Below, one piece after another: positions 1-7,538 of a stretch of DNA of 64,000 nucleotides. Numbering within the stretch: the first letter of the stretch is position 1; every line of letters starts with the position of its first letter. The position numbers were made by a program, and so were the translations under genes. The notes beneath the pieces are model-generated. The model ran no database searches. It was given only the letters and a program-made list of their open reading frames with translations, and was not told where the DNA came from. The DNA is from RPQJ01 sp963762315. Its GTDB lineage: Bacteria; Pseudomonadota; Gammaproteobacteria; Steroidobacterales; Steroidobacteraceae. The stretch is taken from assembly GCA_963762315.1 (NCBI GenBank), contig CAVXKO010000007.1:124001-188000 (forward strand), read 5' to 3'.

Positions 1-775
1 CGCCCGCCTCGACCAGTTCGCGGCCGACGAACACGCCGTCGGTGCAGGTGAACCCGTCGCGCCAGCCCTGCGCCCTCGCGCACGCCGCCACCAGCCGCAC
101 CGTCGTCGTCTTGCCGTTGGAACCGGTGACGACCGCGACCGGAATCTCGTGCACGGAACCCCAGGGCACTTCCTCCTCGGCCGGCAGATCCCCCAGCGGC
201 CAACTCAGGCTGCCAGCCCCCGCGCCGAGCGTGAGCGTGGTTTCGTCGAAGACATGACGTACGCCCAGCGACTCGGCCGCCTCGATCAATGCGCGGAGGT
301 CGTTGCGCAACTCGGCACCGGCCAAGCGCTCGAACCGGGCAAATGCGGCACGCTCTTCCAGCACCGGAGGAATCACCTTGTCCGGATCGACGGCCTCCTC
401 GCGCGCGGCCGCGAGCAGCGCGTCCGGCAGGCCGCTCCAGTGAAAGGGGTCGCGCTCGAGCAAACCCGCGCACAGGGCCCACTCGTTGACTTCCGTCGCG
501 GTGAACAACTGGTCGAAAGGCGCAGCGATCGCCAAGGCCGTGCCCGTGGCATGGCGCCGGGCCACGATCTCGCTCGGCACGGGAATGGCGAGCGGTGGTC
601 GGTCCCAGCCGAGGTGCCGCCTTGCCCGTTCGACACGAGCCCGCCATCCGGCGAGCAATGCTTCGTCGAGTTCGATGCCGACGACTTCGAGTACGGCGCC
701 CGGACCGGCGAAGAACAGGTTACCGCCGGTCAGGCGACGCGAATCGTCGAACGGCAGCCCGAGCTTGACGTTCAG
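1..775 (-). CDS. CphA-associated Mur ligase family protein, 3' end beyond window
   Basis: Read leftwards from 775, the frame stays open to the window edge (about 258 codons), so the C-terminal part is missing. The Mur-ligase ATP loop GSNGKTT is at about residues 218-224, preceded by an N-terminal region with the pieces DSRRLTGGNLFF and TEVNEWA. There is no ATP-grasp domain, so this is not a second full cyanophycin synthetase. I see no ATG, GTG or TTG near the N-terminus in this frame. The best start is a CTG at 775-773 that overlaps the cphA stop codon (CTGA), which implies translational coupling. By context it acts with CphA in cyanophycin or related peptide-polymer synthesis; that role is inferred. 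The family is recognised from its Mur ligase core and its position next to cphA, not from a characterised function. Confidence 0.75.
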   Translation of the reverse strand, partial: MNVKLGLPFDDSRRLTGGNLFFAGPGAVLEVVGIELDEALLAGWRARVERARRHLGWDRPPLAIPVPSEIVARRHATGTALAIAAPFDQLFTATEVNEWALCAGLLERDPFHWSGLPDALLAAAREEAVDPDKVIPPVLEERAAFARFERLAGAELRNDLRALIEAAESLGVRHVFDETTLTLGAGAGSLSWPLGDLPAEEEVPWGSVHEIPVAVVTGSNGKTTTVRLVAACARAQGWRDGFTCTDGVFVGRELVEAG

Positions 776-3714
776 TCTTCCGCCTCCGGCGCGAGACGCA
801 CGCCTCGTTCGTCGCGGATCAGGCCTTGGACGTTGTAGAGGCTTTCGCCGGATGACGCATCACCCTCACCCGGCCTGTGGCCGACCTCTCCCGCAGGCGG
901 GAGAGGCGAAGAACCCTCACCCGGCCTGCGGCCGACCTCTCCCGCAAGCGGGAGAGGTGAAAAGCCCTCACCCGGCCTGCGGCCGACCTCTCCCACAATC
1001 GGGAGAGGTGAAGAGCCCTCACCCGGCCTGCGGCCGACCTCTCCCGCAGGCGGGAGAGGTATCGATCCGTCCGGCTTGAACTTCGTGATCTGCTTCCACG
1101 ACCTGACCAGTGCGTCCGCGAAGACCAGCAGCAGGTCGCCCGCCTTGCCCATGCGCAGCGCGGCGTCGATCGCGTCCTGCTCGTCGGGAATGATCGAGAT
1201 CGCCGATTCAGGCACGCCCCTGGCGCGCAGCGCAGCCGCCTGGATCTTCGGCACCTCGTCAGGCGCGCGATCCCGCAGGCTGTCGTCGCGGCGGCAGATG
1301 TAGTGGTCGAACTTGCCGGCCACCACGTCCGCGATCGCGCGCAGGTCCTCGTCGCGCCGGTCGCCAGGGCCCGCAAGCACCACGATACGCCGTCCCGTCA
1401 CGTCAAGGCGCTGCGCGAGGTCCGCCATCACGCCGACCGCGTGCGCGTTGTGGCCGTAGTCGAAGAGCACCTTGAACGGGTGCTCGTTGAACACGTTCAT
1501 GCGGCCCGGCGCCTGGTAGAACGTCGAGTCGAACGTGCGCAGGCCCTGGCGGATCGCGTCGAGCTTGATGCCCATCGAGAACGCCATCGCCGCGGCGAAC
1601 ATCGCATTCTGCACATTGTGCAGCGCGCGCCCTTCGAGCGTCGCCGGGATCAGGTGCGTCCAGACGAGCGGAATGTGGCCGCCGCGATCGTAGAGAGTGA
1701 TCATCTGGCCGTTGACGCCCGCCTCGAGCGCGCACGCGCGCCCGCCGGCACGGATGTGCTCGCGCACCAGCACGTGCTGCGGGTTCAGCGTCACGTAGCA
1801 GATGCTCTTCGCCTCGGTGTACCCCGCCATGCGCAGCACGAGCGGGTCGTCCGCGTTCAGGACGGCGCAATCCTTCGCGACTTCGACGACGATGCGCTTG
1901 ACCTCGGCGAGCTGCTCGAGCGTGTCGATGCCCTTGAGACCAAGGTGATCGGACTGCACGTTGAGCACCGCGCCGACGTTCACCTCGGGCACGCCCATGC
2001 CCGAGCGCAGCAGCCCGCCGCGAGCCGTCTCGAGGATCGCGATGTCGATCATCGGATCGGCCAGCACCATGCGCGCCGAGACCGGCCCGGTCATGTCGCC
2101 CTGCACCGTGCGCTGGCCGTCGATGTATACGCCGTCCGTCGTCGTGAGGCCGGGCGTGAAGCCCGCCATTTTCGTGATGTGCGAGAGCATGCGCGAGGTG
2201 GTGGTCTTGCCGTTCGTGCCGGTGATGGCCGCAATCGGCACGCGCGATGCGGCGCCCGCCGGGAACAGCATGTCGATGACGGGACCCGCCACGTCCCGCG
2301 GCGTGCCTTCGCTCGGCGCCACGTGCATGCGGAAGCCCGGGGCCGCATTCACTTCGCAGATACCGCCGCCGATCTTGCGGTAGCTCTCGGTGATGTCCTT
2401 CGACAGGAAGTCGACGCCGCCGACGTCGAGGCCCACGGCGCGGATTGCGCGCACCGCCATGTCGCGGTTGTCGGGATGGATGACGTCCGTGACGTCGGTG
2501 GCCGTGCCGCCGGTCGACAGGTTCGCGGTGGAGCGCAGGTACACGGGCTGACCGGCCTCGGGCACCGATTCGGGACTCATACCGGCCTTCTCGAGCATCT
2601 TCAGCGCCTGCGCGTCCAGTTCGAGCCGCGTGAGCACCTTCTCGTGACCGACGCCGCGGCGCGGATCCTGGTTGACGATTTCCATCAGCTCGACGACGTT
2701 CTTCACGCCGTCGCCGACCACGTGGCCGGGCGTGCGGCGCGTGGCCGCGACGAGCTCGCCGTTCACGACGAGGAGGCGATGGTCGTCGCCTTCAAGGAAG
2801 GTCTCGACGATCACGGAGCGCGAATGCTCCTTCGCGGCGGCGAATCCCGCCACAACTTCTTCGTCAGTCGTGAGGCGGATCGAGATGCCGCGCCCGTGAT
2901 TGCCGTTGTACGGCTTGGTGACGACGGGGAAGCCGATGCGACGCGCGGCGCGCACCGCCTGCCCTTCGCTCTGCACCAGTTCCTGCTGCGGCACCGGCAG
3001 GCCCAGTGTCGCAAGGATCTTGTTCGTCTCTTCCTTGTCGCTCGCCAGCTCAACGGCGATGTGCGACGTGCGGCCCGTCACCGTCGCCTGGATGCGCTGC
3101 TGGTACTTTCCGTGGCCGAGTTGCACGAGGCTCTGGTCGTTGAGGCGCAGCCACGGAATGCCGCGCGCTTCGGCCGCGCGCACCAGAGAGGCCGTGGACG
3201 GCCCGAGAGCGCGGCGTTGTGCGAAGCGAATGAACTCGTCGCGCGCATCGGGCCAGTTCCAGTCTGCGGGCACGGTATCGGCCGGCTGAAGATCGTTCGG
3301 CAGCAGCGAGCACAGCAGGCGCAGTGCCAGCTCGCCGGCCGCGATGCCTTCGTCCCGTTGCGCGTACTCGTAGACGACGGTATAGACACCCGGCCGGTCG
3401 CCACTGCGCGTCTTGCCGAAGGTGACGCTCTCACCCGCGATGTTCTGCAGCTCGATCGCGACGTGTTCGAGCACGTGGCCGAGCCACGTGCCTTCGTCCT
3501 CTCGCATGCGGCGGAAAAAGCCTCCGGGCTCGCGGTACGAGCAGCCGTGCTCCTGGAGGCCCGGCAGCGCCGCAGCCAGTTTGTCGATGAATTCCCCGCC
3601 GAGGCGGCCGGTCGGCCACGCCTCCAGTTCGCCGAGGTCCAGCTCGAGCCGGATGACGGGGAAGTGGGCGTAGAGCGAAGGCCCGACGTAGACAGACCGA
3701 TCCAGGATGCGCAT
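772..3714 (-). CDS. cphA: Cyanophycin synthetase with an in-frame repeat insertion
   Basis: CphA polymerises aspartate and arginine into the storage polymer cyanophycin using ATP. The 980-residue product has the family order. An N-terminal domain spans about 1-165. An ATP-grasp domain follows, with KPYNGNHGRG at 267-276 and the metal-site stretch GGGICEVNAAPG near 449-459. The Mur-ligase-like domain has its ATP loop GTNGKTT at 499-505. A strong Shine-Dalgarno (GGGAGGAG) precedes the ATG. The usual length is about 870-910 residues. The excess comes from four 17-residue repeats at about 884-950 (unit like GRRPGEGSSPLPPAGEV), encoded by a tandem 51-bp DNA repeat inserted just before the conserved C-terminal tail. 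The neighbours cphB and iadA upstream and the second Mur ligase downstream form one minus-strand storage operon. Whether the insertion affects activity cannot be told from sequence. Confidence 0.95.
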   Translation of the reverse strand: MRILDRSVYVGPSLYAHFPVIRLELDLGELEAWPTGRLGGEFIDKLAAALPGLQEHGCSYREPGGFFRRMREDEGTWLGHVLEHVAIELQNIAGESVTFGKTRSGDRPGVYTVVYEYAQRDEGIAAGELALRLLCSLLPNDLQPADTVPADWNWPDARDEFIRFAQRRALGPSTASLVRAAEARGIPWLRLNDQSLVQLGHGKYQQRIQATVTGRTSHIAVELASDKEETNKILATLGLPVPQQELVQSEGQAVRAARRIGFPVVTKPYNGNHGRGISIRLTTDEEVVAGFAAAKEHSRSVIVETFLEGDDHRLLVVNGELVAATRRTPGHVVGDGVKNVVELMEIVNQDPRRGVGHEKVLTRLELDAQALKMLEKAGMSPESVPEAGQPVYLRSTANLSTGGTATDVTDVIHPDNRDMAVRAIRAVGLDVGGVDFLSKDITESYRKIGGGICEVNAAPGFRMHVAPSEGTPRDVAGPVIDMLFPAGAASRVPIAAITGTNGKTTTSRMLSHITKMAGFTPGLTTTDGVYIDGQRTVQGDMTGPVSARMVLADPMIDIAILETARGGLLRSGMGVPEVNVGAVLNVQSDHLGLKGIDTLEQLAEVKRIVVEVAKDCAVLNADDPLVLRMAGYTEAKSICYVTLNPQHVLVREHIRAGGRACALEAGVNGQMITLYDRGGHIPLVWTHLIPATLEGRALHNVQNAMFAAAMAFSMGIKLDAIRQGLRTFDSTFYQAPGRMNVFNEHPFKVLFDYGHNAHAVGVMADLAQRLDVTGRRIVVLAGPGDRRDEDLRAIADVVAGKFDHYICRRDDSLRDRAPDEVPKIQAAALRARGVPESAISIIPDEQDAIDAALRMGKAGDLLLVFADALVRSWKQITKFKPDGSIPLPPAGEVGRRPGEGSSPLPIVGEVGRRPGEGFSPLPLAGEVGRRPGEGSSPLPPAGEVGHRPGEGDASSGESLYNVQGLIRDERGVRLAPEAED
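863..1066. repeat. Four tandem 51-bp repeats inside cphA
   Basis: Units start at 863, 914, 965 and 1016. Each contains CCCTCACCCGGCCTG and a hairpin-forming CTCTCCCGC/GCGGGAGAG pair. The 51-bp period is a multiple of three, so the cphA frame is kept. The same unit type occurs twice in the pgl-gnd gap at 44700-44799, so this is a dispersed REP-like element that has entered and expanded in a coding region. Confidence 0.9.
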
Positions 3715-3744
3715 TCAGCAACTCCTCCCTAGAGGTGCCGGAAG

Positions 3745-3863
3745 AATAGGGGACATTCTCCGTTCTTGGGAAAATTGGGGACATTCTCCGTATTCGCGTC
3801 GGCCGAAAACGGAGAATGCCCCCAATCTTGCGCCAGTATCGAAATAGGAGAATGTCCCCTATT
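3745..3863. repeat. Nested REP-like palindromes with GGGGACATTCTCC core, cphB-cphA gap
   Basis: The outer arms, AATAGGGGACATTCTCC (3745-3761) and its perfect complement ending at 3863, enclose a second pair. That pair is ATTGGGGACATTCTCCGT and its near-complement at 3809-3826, with one mismatch. The plus strand continues into a T run after 3863. The element sits between cphB and cphA, where it could partly terminate or process the operon transcript (inference). Related elements occur at 7465-7515 and 52663-52726. Confidence 0.85.
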
Positions 3864-3880
3864 TTTTGGGACAGTGCGAG

Positions 3881-4720
3881 CTAGGTCCGGTACTTCTGCA
3901 ACGGACCGGCTTCGGCGATGCGCGTGTGCAGGTTGAAGGTTGCGCCCGCCACGAGGATGTGCAGGCGCAGGCCCAGCAGGCAGACAGGCTGTCCTTCCTC
4001 GACGTTGTCCATCGACGAAAAGCTGACGTCGGAGGCGTCGACGACGGTCACGCCGCCGCTGCCCTCCACTTCCACCGTTTCGTCGGGGCCGATGAAGGCC
4101 GCGGTGTCCTCGTCGAGGCCGATTCCGATCGCGAACGGGTTGTAGGCAAGCGCGGTGAGCAGGCGTCCGAGGCGGTCACGCTGCCGGAAATGCTGGTCGA
4201 TGATGAAGCGGTTGGTCAGGCCGAGGCCGGGCGCGAGACGCACGCTCCCCGAGATCACCGACGAGCCCTCGTCGCCGAACGCGATCATGTGCTCGCTGAG
4301 GATGCTGGCACCCGCGCTGGTGCCGCCCACCGTCACGCCGTGCGCGTTGCGCACGCGGATCAACTTGGCCACCGCCGTGCCGCCGAGCAGGGTCGTGAGC
4401 CGGAGCTGGTTGCCGCCGGTAAAGAAGATGCCGGACGCCTGCTCAAGGCGCTTCAGGCGTCCCGGTTCCTGGCAGTCGCGGCGCGTATCGAAGTCCATGA
4501 CGGAAACCCGATCGGCGCCCAGATCACGGAAGAGCTTCTCGTAGCGCGGGCCGGTTTCGTTGAGACGGCTGGCGGTCGGGATGACCACGATGTCTGCGTC
4601 GTTGCCGCCCGAGACTTTGACGAAACGCTCCAGGATGTGGCGGTCGTTCTCCTTGTTCTCAGCGCCGCCGATCGGAATGATCCAACCGCGCGTCTCACCT
4701 TCGGGGACTAGGCTCGGCAT
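3881..4720 (-). CDS. cphB: Cyanophycinase
   Basis: CphB is a peptidase S51 family serine exopeptidase that cleaves cyanophycin into beta-Asp-Arg dipeptides. The 279-residue cytoplasmic protein opens with WIIPIGGAE and carries FFTGGNQ near 99-105. The nucleophile motif GGTSAGA gives Ser135, matching the Ser132 region of the characterised Synechocystis enzyme. Length is typical (about 270-290). It starts 12 bases after the iadA stop, so the two hydrolases are probably cotranscribed: CphB makes the dipeptide and IadA splits it. A REP-like palindrome separates it from cphA. Confidence 0.95.
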   Translation of the reverse strand: MPSLVPEGETRGWIIPIGGAENKENDRHILERFVKVSGGNDADIVVIPTASRLNETGPRYEKLFRDLGADRVSVMDFDTRRDCQEPGRLKRLEQASGIFFTGGNQLRLTTLLGGTAVAKLIRVRNAHGVTVGGTSAGASILSEHMIAFGDEGSSVISGSVRLAPGLGLTNRFIIDQHFRQRDRLGRLLTALAYNPFAIGIGLDEDTAAFIGPDETVEVEGSGGVTVVDASDVSFSSMDNVEEGQPVCLLGLRLHILVAGATFNLHTRIAEAGPLQKYRT

Positions 4721-4732
4721 TCCAACTGCTCC

Positions 4733-5902
4733 TCAGACGGCCTCAAACGTGCCCCGGCGAACAGGCGTACCGCCCTGCACGTGCACGATGCCGCGAATGA
4801 TGACGGTATCCGCGCCGCCTGTCGCGTCCAGAGCGACGAAGTCGGCATCCGCGCCCGTTTCGATCGCGCCCTTGCCGGGCAGGCGCAGCAACCGCGCGGG
4901 ATTGGACGTGAAGGCCGGCAGGGCGTCCTCGAGCGGCAAACCGCCCTCGAGCAGGTCGCGCAGCGTTTCGAGGAGCGCACCGGCCGCCCCGACGTCCATG
5001 TGCGAAACCCGGCCGTCGGCGTCGAAGCACGGCAGGCATCCGCCGGCGTCGGAACTGATCGTGACGCGGTCCGGGGGCGCGCCGCTGGCATGGTAACGGC
5101 GCAGCGCATCAGCAGCCGACCAGGCGTCCTCGCCCTCCTCGACCGGGAAGGCCGTAATGTCCACCGTGCAGCCGGCTTTTGCGAGCGCAACGGCTTCGTC
5201 GAACAGTGCCTTGCGGCGATTGACGTGGGTGGGGTTGAAGACCCGGGCCGGGATTTCGCTTTCGGCCAGGGCGCGGCGTACGAGGTCGAGTCCGCGCGGT
5301 CCGTCGCCAAGGTGCAGGTGCAGGATGCCGGCCTTGCCGGTCATCAGGCCGGCGACGTGGGCATCGGCCGCGAGACGCAGGATTTCATCGAAAGTCGGCT
5401 GGCTGGAGCGGTGGTCGCTGATCGCCACCTCACCGATCCCGAGCAGCGGCTCGAGGAAAACCAGGTCGCCGCGCACACTGCCGGTGAGCGTCACCGGGGG
5501 CACGTGGTAGCCGCCCGCGTACGCGTAGGCGTTGAGGCCTTCCTCGCGCAACGCATAGGTCGTGGCGAGCAGGCTGCGGGGCCCGCGCGCCACGTCGTCG
5601 GTGCCGAGCAGGCCGACCACCGTGGTCACGCCCGCCCCGGTAAATCTCGTGAGGGGCACGGGGGGCACACGGGTCCTGAATCCCGCTTCGCCACCACCGC
5701 CCGTGACGTGCACGTGGCCGTCGATCAGGCCGGGAATGAGTCGCTTGCCGTCGAGATCGAGCGGGGTGGCGCCGAGCGCGGCCGGCAGGTCGGGCAGCTG
5801 CGATCCGGGACCCATCCAGAGGATCTTGCCGCCGCCGACGAGCAGGGTCTGTGGACCGAGGTGGCGCGGGGAATAGACGTCGGCGTTGCGGATCAGCAGC
5901 AC
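4733..5902 (-). CDS. iadA: Isoaspartyl dipeptidase (beta-aspartyl peptidase)
   Basis: This amidohydrolase hydrolyses beta-aspartyl dipeptides, here most likely the beta-Asp-Arg released by CphB. From the GTG at 5902 the product has 389 residues, like the 390 of E. coli IadA. The zinc-site motif DGHVH gives His63 and His65. The pieces AISDHRSSQP, HLHLGDG and THVNR follow in family order, and the C-terminal part contains the TISSDAGG segment expected to hold the catalytic Asp. At the position where E. coli has the carboxylated metal-bridging Lys (…KCAISDHR), this protein has Glu158 (GEVAISDHR). The frame is open further upstream, but that part overlaps the symporter gene on the same strand and is not coding. 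The gap to the symporter gene is 32 bases. Confidence 0.9.
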   Translation of the reverse strand: MLLIRNADVYSPRHLGPQTLLVGGGKILWMGPGSQLPDLPAALGATPLDLDGKRLIPGLIDGHVHVTGGGGEAGFRTRVPPVPLTRFTGAGVTTVVGLLGTDDVARGPRSLLATTYALREEGLNAYAYAGGYHVPPVTLTGSVRGDLVFLEPLLGIGEVAISDHRSSQPTFDEILRLAADAHVAGLMTGKAGILHLHLGDGPRGLDLVRRALAESEIPARVFNPTHVNRRKALFDEAVALAKAGCTVDITAFPVEEGEDAWSAADALRRYHASGAPPDRVTISSDAGGCLPCFDADGRVSHMDVGAAGALLETLRDLLEGGLPLEDALPAFTSNPARLLRLPGKGAIETGADADFVALDATGGADTVIIRGIVHVQGGTPVRRGTFEAV

Positions 5903-5934
5903 GGCGCGAAGGTTACCAGAGGCGTACGGCCGGC

Positions 5935-7287
5935 TCAGACTTTCAGCGCGGCGGCGAGGCCCTCGCGCGTCAGCCGCACGACCACCGGCGACAAGGTGAG
6001 CAACGCCACGAGGTTGGGCACCGCCATCAGCGCGTTCAGCGTGTCGGCGATGGTCCACGCGAGGTCGAGGTGGCTCACCGCGCCGAAGAACACGGCAACG
6101 GTCCACAGGACACGGTACGGCTTGATCGTCCACGAGCCGACGAGGTATTGCCAGCAGCGCTCGCCGTAGTACGACCAGCCGAAAATCGTCGTGATCGCGA
6201 AGATCGCGAGCGCGACAGCGACGATCTCGTCGCCCATGCCGGGCATGGCCGTCTGGAAGGCCAGCTGGGTCAGCGCGGCCCCGGTCTTGCCGCTGGTCCA
6301 CACGCCGGACACCACGATCGCGAGGCCCGTCATCGAGCACACCACGATCGTGTCGAAGAACGTGCCCATCATGCCGACGAGCCCGCTGCGCACCGGGCTC
6401 GCGCTGATGCCCGCCGCCTGCGCAATGCCCGCCGTGCCGAGACCCGCCTCGTTCGAGAAGATGCCGCGCGCCACGCCGTAACGAACGGCCGCCATCATCG
6501 CCGCGCCGGTGAAGCCGCCGACCGCCGCGTGCCCCGTGAACGCGCTCGCGAAGATCAGCTCGATCGCGCCGGGGATGGCGCGCCAGTGGTAGGCCAGCAC
6601 GACCATGCCCGCGAGCACGTAGCCGATCGCCATGAACGGCACCAGCCAGTTCGACACCGACGCGATGCGCTGGATTCCGCCCAGAACCACCGCGCCGGTC
6701 AGCACGACGAGCACGATGCCAGTGATCGTCGGATCGATGTTGAACGATGTCTGCAGCGCGGCCGCGATGCTGTTGGCCTGCACCATGTTGCCGATCCCGA
6801 AACCGGCGAGGCCGCCGAAGATCGCGAACAGCGTGCCGAGCCACTTCCAGTTCGCGCCGAGCCCGTTCTTGATCGCGTACATCGGGCCGCCGACCCAGCG
6901 CCCGTCCGCATCTTTCTCGCGGTAGTGCACGGCCAGCACGACTTCGGCGTACTTGGTCGCCATGCCCACGAGTGCCGTCATCCACATCCAGAACACCGCG
7001 CCCGGGCCGCCGAGCGCGATGGCCGTCGCCACGCCCGCGATGTTGCCGACGCCGATCGTCGCCGCGAGACAGGTCATCAGCGCCGCGAACGGGCTGACTT
7101 CACCATGGGCATCGGCGTCGCCCTGGCGGCCCCGCCACACGAGCCGGAGGCCGCTGCCGATGCGCAGCACGGGCATGCCGCCGAGACGGATCTGCAGGTA
7201 CAACCCGGTGCCGAGGATCAGCACGAGCATCGCGGGTCCCCACACGAACGAATTCAGCGAGGCCATCCAGGCGCCAAAGGTCTGCAT
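5935..7287 (-). CDS. AGCS-family sodium:alanine/glycine-type symporter
   Basis: This polytopic inner-membrane transporter of the alanine/glycine:cation symporter family has 450 residues, the usual length. It shows the family signature around GVGNIAGVATAIALGGPGA and FWMWMTALVGMATKYAE, a WVGGPMYAIKNGLG segment, and many hydrophobic helices to the C-terminus. It is the first gene of the minus-strand run symporter-iadA-cphB-cphA. The context suggests it moves an amino acid or dipeptide linked to cyanophycin turnover, but the substrate cannot be read from sequence. The start ATG at 7287 gives the normal amphipathic N-terminus MQTFGAWMASLNSFVWGPAM. Confidence 0.9.
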   Translation of the reverse strand: MQTFGAWMASLNSFVWGPAMLVLILGTGLYLQIRLGGMPVLRIGSGLRLVWRGRQGDADAHGEVSPFAALMTCLAATIGVGNIAGVATAIALGGPGAVFWMWMTALVGMATKYAEVVLAVHYREKDADGRWVGGPMYAIKNGLGANWKWLGTLFAIFGGLAGFGIGNMVQANSIAAALQTSFNIDPTITGIVLVVLTGAVVLGGIQRIASVSNWLVPFMAIGYVLAGMVVLAYHWRAIPGAIELIFASAFTGHAAVGGFTGAAMMAAVRYGVARGIFSNEAGLGTAGIAQAAGISASPVRSGLVGMMGTFFDTIVVCSMTGLAIVVSGVWTSGKTGAALTQLAFQTAMPGMGDEIVAVALAIFAITTIFGWSYYGERCWQYLVGSWTIKPYRVLWTVAVFFGAVSHLDLAWTIADTLNALMAVPNLVALLTLSPVVVRLTREGLAAALKV

Positions 7288-7464
7288 TGGTCTTGATCCT
7301 CCCCAGGATTCTTGCGGCCGCGCTCGACGTTCGAGGGCGGATCAGTCTTGCTTCGAGTCGAAGCCGTTGAAGTTGTTTGCCTCGGACGCCGCGACACTAC
7401 GCAACGTCACGACTCGGCGCCACGCTGCAGAGGTTAACCAGCAGATGCCGACTGCACAAATATT

Positions 7465-7515
7465 TCGGGGACGTTCGCCACTTTCGTCGTCAATCCGAAA
7501 GCGGTGAACGTCCCC
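7465..7515. repeat. REP-like palindrome, likely 3' hairpin of the repeat lipoprotein gene
   Basis: CGGGGACGTTC at 7465-7475 pairs perfectly with GAACGTCCCCG at 7505-7515, with partly paired sequence inside. It lies 23 bases downstream of the minus-strand lipoprotein stop and before the symporter gene. It shares the GGGGAC core of the elements at 3745 and 52663 and may terminate the lipoprotein transcript. Confidence 0.7.
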
Positions 7516-7538
7516 GATTTTCTTGCACGCGGCGCGCG

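Noticed and set aside
863..1066. Possible CRISPR array
   Set aside because: The 51-bp units are directly tandem with no unique spacers, contain a hairpin each, and occur elsewhere as a dispersed repeat.
1303..3732. Long open frame on the plus strand opposite cphA (809 codons)
   Set aside because: It mirrors cphA codon structure, is His/Arg/Ala-rich and shows no domain. It is a GC-rich shadow of the real gene.
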